NCBI RefSeq assembly: GCF_000003815.2
Contig: NC_049979.1
Span: 28,330,249 to 28,394,248, forward strand
Source: Branchiostoma floridae
Lineage: Eukaryota > Chordata > Leptocardii > Amphioxiformes > Branchiostomatidae
Direction: 5' to 3'
DNA: 64,000 nt
This document shows positions 23,501 to 30,829 of this stretch, in pieces. The notes below the pieces were generated by a model. It ran no database searches. It saw only the letters and a list, made by a program, of their open reading frames with translations, and had not been told where the DNA came from. Both the position numbers and the translations under genes were made by a program. Positions within the stretch are counted from its first letter, which is position 1, and every line of letters starts with the position of its first letter.

Positions 23501-26028
23501 GGTATGCAAATGTATTGCCTAGCTTGAACACGTCCGTTCACCGTTGAATTTGCAAGATTCCAAGGTCCAATTTTCGCAAGATAATGTTTTTGTATGAAAA
23601 TTTATCAATCTCGTTCATTCCATGGCGGGCAACTTCTTCCTTGAGCGCCTGTTTGGTCGAACGCATGGCCGATTTACTGTCACATGACGTCTCATTGGCT
23701 GCTATGCCGAATGCCATTTTGTGTTCTGTGCGTTGATTGGTTGGTTCACCTCTCACGTACACCCAGACAGTCCGCGACTTTATTCCAATCAAAAAGCTGG
23801 AAACGCGGAGTGTGTGTTTACAGCTTCCATTTTTTCTGAGTTTTGATTGGCTATTATCAAACTCGATGCCAATTGTGTTCTGTGCGTTGATAGGTTCACC
23901 TCTGACTCACAACCAAGAAAGTGCGACTTTAAGCCAATCAAAAAGCTTGAAACGTGGAGTACAGGTTTACAGCTTCCATTCTTTCTAATTTCCGGTTGGA
24001 ATATGCAAATATCTGAGGAAAAACTAAATGTTGGCTTCGCCCACATAAAAAGGTAGGTAGTTTTTTTAGGTGAAAAGGTTGTTACCAGGGTTGTAGCCAG
24101 CTTGAAATAATTTTCAGTCCCCTTGATTTTGAATGGGAATCATATCGAGCACCAAAGGCATGGCGTGACGTTGCCCGTCATTTCTAGGGGGTCTGGGTTC
24201 GAGAACATTTTAAAATCAAGACCCTCTGAAACACTATTTCCTGCATTTTGAGGTGCAAATTTTGCTTGTAGACTAAGCTGTTCAATGGCATCTGTTTTGG
24301 TGAAGAAGAACACATGGGTTTCAGTTTTTTTATATCTTTACATATCAATTTATCTTTCCCAGAGGACGGAATGGGGGAAATTTTTCAGTCCCCAGCTGCA
24401 AAATTTCTTCAAAGGACTGAAGGACAGGTGCTGGCTACAACCCTGGTTGTTACCCACTGTGTCTAGGGCACAGCATTTAAGGAGCCCAACCCTCTCCTTC
24501 CACCCCCTTTAAACTCCCCAACGGAGGTCAGGTACCCATTGTTACACCTGGGTGGAGTGAGGAAAGTCTTCTTGAGTGCCTTTCAGCATTGGGAACAGGA
24601 TTTGTAGCATGACAGGATTTGAACCCAGGACCTTTAGCTTCTGGGCCAAACAAAACCCCACGACCTGGACCCATACCAACCTTAAATTTATATTGCTTGT
24701 AAATCAAAGCTACTAATGGCAGATCTAGAGCAGTACTGTTTGCAATATAATCACTTCACTGAGGGTCACTGAACTGGACCTAATGTTGGTAACACTAAAC
24801 CAAACATGCAGCTAGCTATAGGTTACCTGGCAGCTGGCTTGCCCTTTTCAAAATTGGTCGGGCCAGAACAATTTGATATAGTGTTTTGAGACACAAAAAA
24901 TATGATACTGAACTGAAATAATAGTTAAAGATGATAGTCTGTACACTTATGAATGTTTATAATTAAGTTCTTTCTTGTTTCTATGATGTCACATAGTAAT
25001 GTCAATTGTAAACCAGTATTTTGTTTGGTTGCTTCTTTTGTAGATTTCTTTGATGCCTACCCTATGATAATGCATCCTAAGAACATTGTGAAAATCTGAT
25101 TCTCTGAAATGGAGAGGATTTCAAAGTAAAAACCAGAGACTGTCAATATTATTGATCAGTCTTTCTTTCGTGCCACCGAAAACGTGGTGGGCTTCATAAC
25201 ACACCCCTCCTCCCATTCCCCTTGCAAATGACAATACACTGAGAATGAATGCCGAGTAAAGACAAACTATTAGATCCTGTAATAGTGTAAATGCCCGATA
25301 AAGTCTAAGAAAAAGATTGATGTTTCGGCCATTAACGTAGTCGGAGTTGAAAAAAAATGCCTTACAATCCATAGGTGAAAGTTTACATCAATTTGCATCA
25401 TAATCAGTTCTAATTATCTGCCTGCTATCAAAAGATTTTCTGGAGACCTATAGGTTTCAATTCCGCCATGTTGGATTAATGGATGGTGTTGACAGATTTT
25501 GAACATGATGACAATGAAGAAAAAGGCACACAAGCAAGAAGGCACACCAGCATCCTACTTAGTCTGTGTGACACAAACTCTGCTATCCGGGACTGTAACT
25601 GGCCCCTCTTCTAGGAGGCCGGTGGATTTTGGGCGGGCTGCTATAAGCTATTTAATCAGGCTTCATCCTACTTAATCATGTCAGAAAACTATTGGACCTA
25701 CCATACACCTTGAGATGTACCCATGTCCCATTCTTGCGGGTGTTGTCTACGCGGTCGAGAAACACGACCTTACACTCGTACCATCCCGCGTCCTCCGCTA
25801 ACACCTTGTCGATCCGTAAGGAGGCCTGTTGGAACAGGCTGACGCGACCTTGGAACTGGGGGTCGATGTGGGGAGGGTAGCCGTTGAAGAGGATGAAGAC
25901 AGGGATGGCCACGCCTTGTCTTTGCCACTCAATGACGAATGGGAGGACTCCGTTGGGGTACTGGATGTCGCAGGGCAGGACCGCGCTCTCACCGTAACGG
26001 GCGATGACCTCTCTTGGAGGGGGGGCAA
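7345..26028 (-). CDS. igsf9: IGSF9/turtle-type immunoglobulin superfamily receptor (gene model)
   Basis: Exons in transcript order: 26,028-25,702; 17,544-17,444; 16,485-16,317; 15,528-15,241; 14,786-14,671; 14,097-13,929; 13,456-13,341; 12,891-12,741; 12,104-11,823; 11,246-11,074; 10,712-10,574; 9995-9822; 9691-9664; 9181-7345. All junctions have GT/AG and matching phases and give 1356 open codons from Ig1. Domains are five Ig, two FN3, one TM and a ~600-residue tail ending in a PDZ ligand, which is the exact IGSF9/turtle/Dasm1 plan. Family signatures include VIEWQRQG...PVFILFNGYPPHIDP and GWYECKV in Ig1, GPPVIMVPPQNTT in Ig3, and ARCAALKQEF near the C-terminus. Family members act at the plasma membrane in dendrite growth, axon branching and synapse organisation. 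The signal-peptide exon in front of Ig1 is not located; an alternative first exon is at 19,530-19,659. Confidence 0.93.
9664..9691 (-). CDS. igsf9: 28-nt microexon of the IGSF9-like gene
   Basis: Flanked by a pyrimidine-rich acceptor ending CTTTCTACAG and a strong donor GTAAGT. It enters in phase 1 and leaves in phase 2, joining the TM exon (phase 1 end) to the last exon (phase 2 start). It adds ENVKLISLSK directly after the basic juxtamembrane stretch. Without it the last exon is read out of frame. Confidence 0.8.
9822..9995 (-). CDS. igsf9: IGSF9-like transmembrane exon
   Basis: It encodes a short proline-containing stalk (DIPVYTPPVG), then a hydrophobic helix from PVLAGVAGG through LGFLLLAILLSSFAV, then the stop-transfer sequence KVINKRKVKRKKQRQ. 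PVLAGV.GG..FL is also seen in vertebrate IGSF9. Phases are 1 in and 1 out, and the donor is GTGAGT. Confidence 0.93.
10574..10712 (-). CDS. igsf9: IGSF9-like FN3-2, second half
   Basis: It carries the FN3 signature YRQTTYEFRVFAFSEVTFSE (Y.F.V.A) and ends SVYTGG. It enters in phase 0 after a pyrimidine/T-rich acceptor and leaves in phase 1 at GTACCT. Confidence 0.92.
10801..10965 (+). mobile_element. tRNA-derived SINE (in intron, antisense to igsf9)
   Basis: It has a box A-like GTAGACCAGTGGTTAG near 10,813 and a box B-like GAGTTTAAATCCC near 10,856, with tRNA-like spacing. A non-tRNA body follows (TTTCACTGTACTTGAAAAGG, GGCAGTGTCC). It is not a functional tRNA because no cloverleaf 3' end forms. 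Confidence 0.6.
11074..11246 (-). CDS. igsf9: IGSF9-like FN3-2, first half
   Basis: It encodes PLPPQELTANLTEDGVVLSW and then SYAVEYRQEGTTWRILQ: the A/B strands with the core Trp and the C strand Y of an FN3 domain. It enters in phase 1 and leaves in phase 0 at GTACTG. Confidence 0.92.
11365..11550. repeat. (CA)n microsatellite with interruptions
   Basis: About 180 bp of CA dinucleotides with CAAA, ATA and AGA interruptions, in the intron between the FN3-1 and FN3-2 exons. Long frames reading HTHT or VCVC here are artefacts of the repeat. Confidence 0.95.
11823..12104 (-). CDS. igsf9: IGSF9-like FN3-1 exon
   Basis: A single 1-1 phase exon encodes a whole FN3 domain: SPHVPTDLSVATSS, then VSWRPSYNGGSDQTFIIWYR, then YEFSVMARNRLGDS. 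The segment W.P.(F/Y)(D/N)GG..Q.F..WYR is characteristic of the first FN3 of IGSF9/turtle. Confidence 0.95.
12741..12891 (-). CDS. igsf9: IGSF9-like Ig5, second half
   Basis: It encodes ...NLSLWEVTKEDYGLYECLAQ, with the D.G.Y.C signature of an Ig C2 domain. Phases are 0 in and 1 out, with donor GTAAAT. Confidence 0.93.
13040..13123. mobile_element. truncated copy of MITE family C
   Basis: The stretch AAGAAGACCACTTGTCTAAA ... TTAGACAAGTTTTGCTGTAG is an inverted pair resembling the ends of the element at 5916-6380. It is short and degenerate. Confidence 0.4.
13341..13456 (-). CDS. igsf9: IGSF9-like Ig5, first half
   Basis: It encodes PPEFTVQPEPSYYVTVGQD, then ITMVCAATGEP, then the core VTWRK. 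Phase 1 in, 0 out, with the intron placed just after the core Trp as in Ig2 and Ig4. Confidence 0.93.
13828..13945 (-). repeat. 30-bp minisatellite containing duplicated 5' splice sites
   Basis: About four tandem copies of a 30-bp unit. On the minus strand each contains GTTACAGGTG. The exon-proximal copy is the donor of the Ig4b exon (ACAG at 13,929, GTGCGT next). The other copies lie in the intron at 30-nt steps. The frame stays open through the array, reading repeats of VTGVSVQV(F/Y). Confidence 0.85.
13929..14097 (-). CDS. igsf9: IGSF9-like Ig4, second half
   Basis: It encodes NGRVLDVAADPSLSSARDGT, then MAAGLYSCIPRNVLG, with the G.Y.C signature. Phase 0 in. The phase-1 end at ACAG/GTGCGT is required by the next exon, which rules out the nearby CAG/GTGTCT (phase 0). 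Confidence 0.9.
14435..14563 (-). mobile_element. tRNA-related SINE fragment
   Basis: On the minus strand it starts GTCCCTGTAGCTCAACTGGT, a good box A (TAGCTCAACTGG). It continues with a body containing GTTGAGCTCCTGGTCCC. No clear box B or cloverleaf, so a tRNA gene is rejected. Confidence 0.45.
14671..14786 (-). CDS. igsf9: IGSF9-like Ig4, first half
   Basis: It encodes PPQLLPMPATQLIPRGGEG, then IRCPHDADPPIHTILWKK (Ig B-strand Cys and core Trp). Phase 1 in, 0 out. The acceptor ends TCCACAG. Confidence 0.93.
15241..15528 (-). CDS. igsf9: IGSF9-like Ig3 exon
   Basis: A whole Ig domain in one 1-1 phase exon: GPPVIMVPPQNTTGVVGSEV, then AFECQAEAFPSNMTMRWLRD, then NVFYYTSLYSRVNVLGDG, then GMYTCSPTNGIG. 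The GPPVI.VPP.N(S/T)T start and the INVF insert are characteristic of IGSF9 Ig3. Confidence 0.96.
15965..16108. mobile_element. short retroposed insertion with poly(A) and 16-bp target-site duplication
   Basis: AAAAAGTCTATTTCTA occurs at 15,965-15,980 and again at 16,093-16,108. Between them is about 110 bp ending GAATAAAAAAATT plus an A-run, i.e. an AATAAA signal and poly(A). Structure and size suggest a 5'-truncated retroposon copied by LINE-type target-primed reverse transcription. One more copy of the target sequence is at 15,947-15,960. Confidence 0.6.
16317..16485 (-). CDS. igsf9: IGSF9-like Ig2, second half
   Basis: It begins VLWKKGDQPIMPTVRYRLSE (core Trp), then SLTREDAGVYTCNAQSEAGD (D.G.Y.C). 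Phase 0 in, 1 out, with donor GTATGG. Confidence 0.93.
16590..16990. mobile_element. inverted-repeat element with a second MITE nested inside
   Basis: The left arm near 16,600 (GGCCACACCAATTCAATTTG) and the right arm near 16,950-16,985 (CAAATTGGTATGGCC on plus) are inverted counterparts. Between them sits a family B MITE (16,675-16,838). Related single arms occur near 735-805 and 18,095-18,160. Confidence 0.5.
16675..16838. mobile_element. MITE family B (ACTGTAAATGCA ends)
   Basis: The left end ACTGTAAATGCATCTAAGTT is the inverted counterpart of the right end TGCATTTACAGTA. The interior has GTTCGC and CCACCGC motifs shared with the copies at 21,082-21,294 and 44,504-44,659. Confidence 0.7.
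17444..17544 (-). CDS. igsf9: IGSF9-like Ig2, first half
   Basis: It encodes ARPTFLDKSPALLQYSEGD, then GRLFCVAAGHPPPQ. The split first codon (phase 1) can be completed by G from either the Ig1 exon or the signal-peptide exon at 19,530. It ends in phase 0 at CAG/GTGCAG. Confidence 0.92.
17545..19529. other. IGSF9-like intron, no coding seen
   Basis: AT-rich intron. A dispersed repeat fragment lies at about 18,095-18,160 (GGGTTCCCAGAGGATG...), related to 735-805. No exon is recognised on either strand. Confidence 0.5.
19530..19659 (-). CDS. igsf9: putative alternative first exon (signal peptide) of the IGSF9-like gene
   Basis: From ATG at 19,659 it encodes MERVCVWYLWLLATVLFSLE followed by IVGPTSTA: charged N-terminus, hydrophobic core, then small residues, a good signal peptide. 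It stays open to a donor GTATGT after ACTGCAG at 19,530 and ends in phase 1, which is exactly what the Ig2 exon needs. It lies downstream of the Ig1 exon, so it cannot precede Ig1 in a normal transcript. Read together with Ig2 onward it gives 1290 open codons. An upstream in-frame ATG exists at 19,737. Alternatives: chance frame or assembly misorder. Confidence 0.55.
21082..21294. mobile_element. MITE family B, second copy
   Basis: It starts TACTGTAAATGATATTAAGT and ends TGCATTTTACAGTA, with internal GTGGATTTAAGTTCAC and ACCACCGCAAAC. It is homologous to the copy at 16,675-16,838. Confidence 0.7.
21676..21868. mobile_element. fold-back MITE (AAAAGCAGTTACTC ends)
   Basis: The left end CCGAAAAGCAGTTACTCAAG and the right end (minus strand GCCAAAAAGCAGTTACTCCA) are inverted counterparts about 190 bp apart. 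No coding capacity. Confidence 0.65.
22788..23307. mobile_element. MITE family C, second copy
   Basis: The left end TACAGTAAAACCTTTGTGGC and the right end AAGACGGGTTTGACTGTAGT are inverted counterparts and match the ends of the element at 5916-6380. The interior carries GTGGCC motifs. Confidence 0.6.
23694..23985. repeat. two-copy tandem duplication (~150 bp) with CCAAT/ATTGG boxes
   Basis: Copy 1 (about 23,694-23,842) and copy 2 (23,843-23,985) share ATTGGCT, GTGTTCTGTGCGTTGAT, GGTTCACCTCT, CCAATCAAAAAGCT and GTTTACAGCTTCCATT. Each copy contains CCAAT boxes in both orientations. Confidence 0.7.
24520..24660 (-). mobile_element. tRNA-derived SINE fragment
   Basis: On the minus strand a box B-like GGGTTCAAATCC (24,626-24,615) is followed by a body with AAGACTTTCCTCACTCCACC and GGTGTAACAATGGGTACC. 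This body type is common in invertebrate and deuterostome tRNA SINEs. The box A half is degenerate. Confidence 0.55.
25548..25650 (+). repeat. dispersed repeat, copy 1
   Basis: It contains ACAAACTCTGCTATCCGGGA, CTGTAACTGGCCCCT and CTAGGAGGCCGG. The reverse complement occurs at 40,325-40,415 with few differences. Confidence 0.7.
25702..26028 (-). CDS. igsf9: IGSF9-like Ig1 exon
   Basis: A whole Ig V-like domain in one 1-1 phase exon (327 nt): PPREVIARYGESAVLPCDIQ, then VIEWQRQGVAIPVFILFNGY, then DAGWYECKVVFLD, then NGTWVHLKVY. The insert P.FI.F..YPPH.DP and GWYECKV.FLD are hallmarks of IGSF9/turtle Ig1. The acceptor ends ATCCACAG. It needs an upstream exon ending in phase 1 (signal peptide), which was not found with confidence in this window. 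Confidence 0.96.
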
Positions 26029-27059
26029 CTGTGGATACAGAAGAGAAGAATGTTTGTTATTGCCATTTTTCTGGTAAAGGATCATGGATAGAATCAGACC
26101 GAACAGAAAAGAAATAGAATGCTGAATACCCTGGGTACCATACACTTGCTGCCTAAGATTTTTCAGGGCCGCAAGTGTAAGGAGCACTGGTTAAGTAATC
26201 AGATGGTACCCAGTAGTCTCCAAGCAGACCCTACGATCAAAGCTGGCCAAGGAGTATAGCCGGCATTTGACTTCCTTTGGCCGGCTATCAGTCCTTTTGT
26301 CCGGCTATACTCCTTGGCCAGCTTTGATACTATCTCTACTAAGGCACTGTAGGGTCTGCTTGGAGACTAGGTACCCAGGCTAGAGTAGAGGAATGGAAAT
26401 CAAATGACACTATAGCAGATCTTTCTTGTTCAAATACCCTACCACACTCTGGTCGAAAGTAGTATTGTTTGTAGTTGACAATATTTCCTCTGTAAATGTG
26501 TAATCGTACTACAAATTGTACAAATATTGTTTAGAAAACTCTAAGCAAGGCCCATCTTTTCCAAAGCAGCAGATGCCATATAGAAAGCTAAAAGTGTAGA
26601 CAAACTAAAAAAATCAACATTTATGATTCGCTGCTACCTGATGTCATCCGACGACTTCCAGATTAGTGCAGCGAGTCATTTCATCTGAAGAAGGTCGGAG
26701 TGTTCGGCCGAAAATTTATGGTGAGTTTCTTTTAGTGTTGGAACAAAGTTTAAACATTTTTCAATATGGAATCTACCAACACAGATGAGCTTTCATTCGG
26801 ATAAAAAAATGACAACTTAATTTCTTTTAGAACAATGACTCAAGCAATCCCTTATCTGAAATTTAAAAAAAAAATATTCTGATCCCAAAACTTGATTGAG
26901 TTCCCTGACAATATCATGCCAGGTGGTCTTATGCCATTATCGAAATGGCAAAAGTGCCTAGCTTTTGTTACTGCAAAGAGCGGAAAATAGTCATATTGCT
27001 GTGACCCTAATAGCTAATGGTCCTCCCAGATACTAATGGCTCAGAATAAGGCCAACACA
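26029..27059. other. sequence upstream of Ig1, up to the transposon
   Basis: Apart from the fold-back element at 26,204-26,377, no coding sequence, promoter element or repeat could be supported. Confidence 0.5.
26204..26377. mobile_element. fold-back MITE (CTCCAAGCAGACCCTAC ends)
   Basis: Outer arms are GTCTCCAAGCAGACCCTAC and GTAGGGTCTGCTTGGAGAC. Inner arms are GATCAAAGCTGGCCAAGGAG and its inverse before 26,328. Nearly the whole 174 bp can fold into one long hairpin. Confidence 0.8.
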
Positions 27060-27170
27060 CGCTTTACACGACCATTTTCTGAGACGGTTTTGGCCAAGAC
27101 GTCTTGGCCAAGACGTCTCAGGAACAGTGTAAAGAGCGATTTAGGGGTCTCAAGACCAGATTCCTGCTGT

Positions 27171-27207
27171 GCGTCTTGAGACGACATCAGATGTCGTCTC
27201 AAGACGC
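27171..27207. repeat. perfect 18-bp hairpin in the transposon's left subterminal region
   Basis: GCGTCTTGAGACGACATC, one A, then the exact reverse complement. It is followed by further CAAGACG motifs. It may be a protein-binding or subterminal element of the transposon. Confidence 0.85.
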
Positions 27208-27545
27208 TCAGCGGGAGTGTCAAGACGCGCTGCGGGAGTGCCAAGACGGTTTTTTCCCCGTGTAAAGAGAACGCGTTTTCGGAATTCGTCTCAGCCGGCT
27301 CGAGCGGTGTTAGTAGGTCAAAGGGCATATGCTAATGAGTCCGCCCATGTGCGTTCTCCCGCCATTTTGAATTTGTGTTATCTACTAGTAGGAGGTTGAC
27401 TTGCGATTTTTTATCTTCATTTTCGTCACCTTTTTTCACTCCTGCGTGTAGGGGACATCTGATTTTTTTCCTAACCTTTTTTAGAATCTTTTGCATCCAA
27501 GACTTGTATATTTTTCTGTGTATTTGCGGCAAAATTTCAAATTTT

Positions 27546-30351
27546 ATGCCGGCCCGTGGCAGGGGCGGCGAGCGCCGCACGGCCGGCGAGGTCTGGTCGG
27601 AGGCCGAGACGAAATGTTTAATCTCGATCTGGGCGACCGCAGATATCCAGAGCACCTTGGGTTCTGTTCGGCACAAGGCAGGGTTCCGCAAAGTCGCAGA
27701 GGAGCTAAGGATACACGGCTACAACCGGACGGACACACAGGTAGATCGGAAAATGCGAAACCTCCGACACAAGTACAAAGCAACCAGAGATAAGAACAAC
27801 AGAAGCGGTGTAGGTCCGTCTACCTGTCCATTCTACAAGGAGCTGGACAACATCTTAGGGCATCGGCCCGCAACAGAGCCGCATTATACGCTAGAAACGG
27901 TGCAAGATGACGACAACACCGACGAAGGTAACTCTCAAATCTTACGTTCACAATATTCAGCTATGATACTTTTCAGTGGGAGGGGGTGGGGGGCACCATG
28001 GAGAATAATATGATTTACTGTTCTCCTTCTGAGATGAACGGTAATTGTTCATGTAATTTTTTTTATAGAATAAAAGATTATGCAGAAATGCATTGTGCAT
28101 TTGTAAGAAAAGGCATTACTTTATACAAAAATCAGAATGTATAGTCTATAGAATATTCTACAACATTTGTCCCCATGATAAACTGACTGGAAAATCTTTT
28201 TTTGTTGTTGTGATTTTGAGTTGTTTGTCTGCATAGCCATTCCTTTTCATTTTGATCTCTTATCATTTTGGTTATGATTTTGTTGTGCATAAGCAAATGT
28301 ATTGCTTTTGTAGACATGTTGAATCCACTCTATTTGGAATTGAGTATTGTTATTTTGTAGCTTGATCATGTTGTAACATGTATGACTCATCATCATCATC
28401 ATTTTTCAAAGTGCTTCCTCTGAAACCAGTTGGCAGGAACAGATGTGGCCATCCCAGGAATCAGTCAAAGTAATATTGGTTTAGATATTTTCTTCTCCTT
28501 TTACTATTTTGTTAACATTTGATCACTTTCCTCTCTTTACCCAGATTCATCAGATGATGAGGAGCAAGAGGAGGAGGAGATGGGTGATGCCTCAGACTTG
28601 TCCAGTGATCGCTTGACACCCTCAACAGAGGAGCCTCCCTCACCACCACAGACAAGCGACACCACCGTGCCGCAGGATGGGGACAATCAGGATGCTGACA
28701 TGACTGATGAGCCCGGCACTTCTGCACAAGGCAAGTTTTTCCTAGTGATGTTGGGTGAAGCCTTCGGTGACAACATCCTATTTCCTGTATTCCTTTTATA
28801 GATTCAAGTATGGCATTGATTTGATATGAAATTTCCTTTTTTCTGCAAGGGTATTTCATCCTTACCTTAAAATGGCAGCAAGCATTAGGCCACAGCAGTA
28901 GCCTTTGGAAGTGACTGGGGTCAATAACCTCCGAGTACCTCCTTTGTACAGGAACTGATGAGCAGACTACACAGAGTGTTAGTGGAAGACAGACAGGCAC
29001 AAGCAGAGGACAGAAGACTACAGGAACTGATGAGCAGACTACACAGAGTGTTAGTGGAAGACAGACAGGCACAAGCAGAGGACAGAAGACTGCTAGCGGT
29101 GGAAAGAAGACGGCTAGTGGAGGACAACAGAAACAACAAGGTGATCTAGCATCACTGACAAGACAATGTAGCTGATGAGATAATGAGTCGATTTAAAACT
29201 TTAGTTTGTTTAACATATACATATATATTTTGACCATGGCTCACTTGCAAAATTTGGAAGTTGGAGGGAAATGTTCCTCTCTAGAAACTCTCTTGGTGAT
29301 GCATGTTTGATATGAGTTTGAAACTAAGTATATATTTTCCACTGCAAGAATTCACTCATTTGGTCAGAGTATATGTTATATATTTTTTTACCAGCCTAAA
29401 GCTTCAAATAGGCAACCAGCCTTTTGGGGGAAAGGAAGTAGACATGTAAATTATGAACTAGTTGCTCCTTTTGAAAGAGGTAGGACTTATCATTTATACC
29501 TATATGTACCAGTAGTGGTTGCAATATGAGTAAATATGTAAGGTTCAGTAGTCAAACATAAGATATTTCATTCCTTTGCCTTATTTTCACTGTTCTGACT
29601 CTTCTGTGTAGTAACCTCTCTTCAAGTTTCCTTCTCACCTGACTATAAAGCTATTGGGCACGAATTACAGTTACATAAAGTAATCCATTTCTCTTTAGGA
29701 TTCAAGAGAAAGGACAAAAAAAGGCAGACACGTCTGCAGTCTTCGTACGCCGAGCTTCACAACACAATAACCGCTGTTCAAGAAGAAAGCAGAAAACAAC
29801 AGGAAGAAGCCTGGGAGAAGGAAGACAACAGGCGGAGAGAGGCAGATAAGGAGAGAGATGCTGCCTTGCAGCAGCATGATGTAAGGATGGCGCGGATGCA
29901 GGAGGAGATGTCCATGCGCATGGTAACACATTTTGCATCTATGATGACTCGCGCCTTCCAGCAATTTAATAACACATCATCCAACCCCAGCAGCCCCAGC
30001 ACATCACAGCAGCGGCCTGCCTCTTCATTCTCACAGGGACTCCATACCCCAGAACCATTCAGAGGGGGTTCCCCGGGCCTGAACCCTTTTCCACAGGGAC
30101 CCCTTGGCCTGCCACCATACACTCAGGGACCCCTTGCATCACAACTGTACACTCAGGGACCCCCCGCCCCACAACCACATGCACAGGGACACCTTGCCCC
30201 ACCACCGTTCCCCCAGAGACACCCTGCCCCCACCAATGTCCAGCAGGAACACACATCATCCTCAGGCTTCCCACACAATAACACCCAAAGAAACACTGGC
30301 CCAAGCAGTTCCCAGGAGGAGGAGGATGAGCTAATCTATTTCAGGTTGTGA
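27546..30351 (+). CDS. Harbinger Myb/SANT-like DNA-binding protein (4 exons)
   Basis: Exons 27,546-27,927; 28,545-28,730; 28,952-29,140; 29,699-30,351 are all joined in phase 1 and give 469 residues. Exon 1 has a Myb/SANT-like (trihelix/MADF-type) domain: EVWSEAETKCLISIWATADI, then FRKVAEELRIHGYNRTDTQV, then KMRNLRHKYKATRDKNNRSG, then CPFYKELDNILG. In this superfamily such a protein accompanies the transposase, aiding its nuclear import and end binding. Exon 2 is acidic (DSSDDEEQEEEE). Exon 3 has a 72-bp in-frame duplication. Exon 4 has a charged helix (AELHNTITAVQEESRKQQEE onward) and proline-rich (QGP) repeats. Intron 2 has a GC-AG boundary (AAG/GCAAGT). The start at 27,546 was chosen because the domain follows it directly; an upstream in-frame ATG at 27,375 adds an unlikely hydrophobic stretch. 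Confidence 0.85.
28952..29095 (+). repeat. 72-bp tandem duplication inside exon 3 of the Myb-like gene
   Basis: GAACTGATGAGCAGACTACA starts both copies (28,952 and 29,024). The unit is 72 bp, so it adds 24 residues (GTDEQTTQSVSGRQTGTSRG then QKT.) without changing frame. Confidence 0.92.
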
Positions 30352-30750
30352 TTCCTTACCTTACCTTATTAGTTGGATCCTGCCATGACTTCCATTTTGT
30401 TGAGTATGTTGGTGGACATGTAGATAGTCTTCCCAGTTGGGAATGTTGTTTAGCATGCAGATCCCAGGAGGAGGAGGATGAGCTAACCTTCTTTCAGTTG
30501 TTATTCCTTACCTTACCTTAGTTGGATCCTGCCATGACTTCTATTTTGTTGAGTATGTTGGTGGACATGTAGATAGTCTTCCCAGTTGGGAATGTTGTTT
30601 AGCATGCAGATCCCAGGAGGACGAGGATGAGCTAACCTTCTTTCAGTTGTTATTCCTTACCTTACCTTACCTTAGTTGGATCCTGCCATGACTTCTATTT
30701 TGTTGAGTAGGTTGTTGGACATGTAGATAGTCTTCCCAGTTGGGAAGTTC
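30310..30750. repeat. three-copy ~150-bp tandem repeat over the Myb-like gene's 3' end
   Basis: Copies start at TCCCAGGAGGAGGAGGATGA near 30,310, 30,462 and 30,611, with GTTGGATCCTGCCATGACTT and CTTCCCAGTTGGGAATG in each. The first copy includes the last codons and the stop of the gene. Confidence 0.9.
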
Positions 30751-30829
30751 AAGTTAAACAGTATTTGTTGTTGAACATTTTTTTACCTTCCTCAATCAAA
30801 CTTTTTTTTACTCAAACTGTTGCAAAAAA

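Larger units (their letters stand above)
19660..25701. other. long intron between Ig1 and Ig2 exons; repeats
   Basis: It holds a retroposon-like 3' end near 20,390-20,490 (TTGTGCAATAAAGTTATATG), MITE copies at 21,082-21,294, 21,676-21,868 and 22,788-23,307, a ~150-bp tandem duplication at 23,694-23,985, a SINE at 24,520-24,660 and a dispersed repeat at 25,548-25,650. No other coding exon was recognised. Confidence 0.5.

Noticed and set aside
27375-27545. Upstream in-frame start for the Myb-like gene
   Set aside because: Would add a Phe/Ile/Leu/Cys-rich, untypical stretch; the ATG at 27,546 directly precedes the domain. Not fully excluded.
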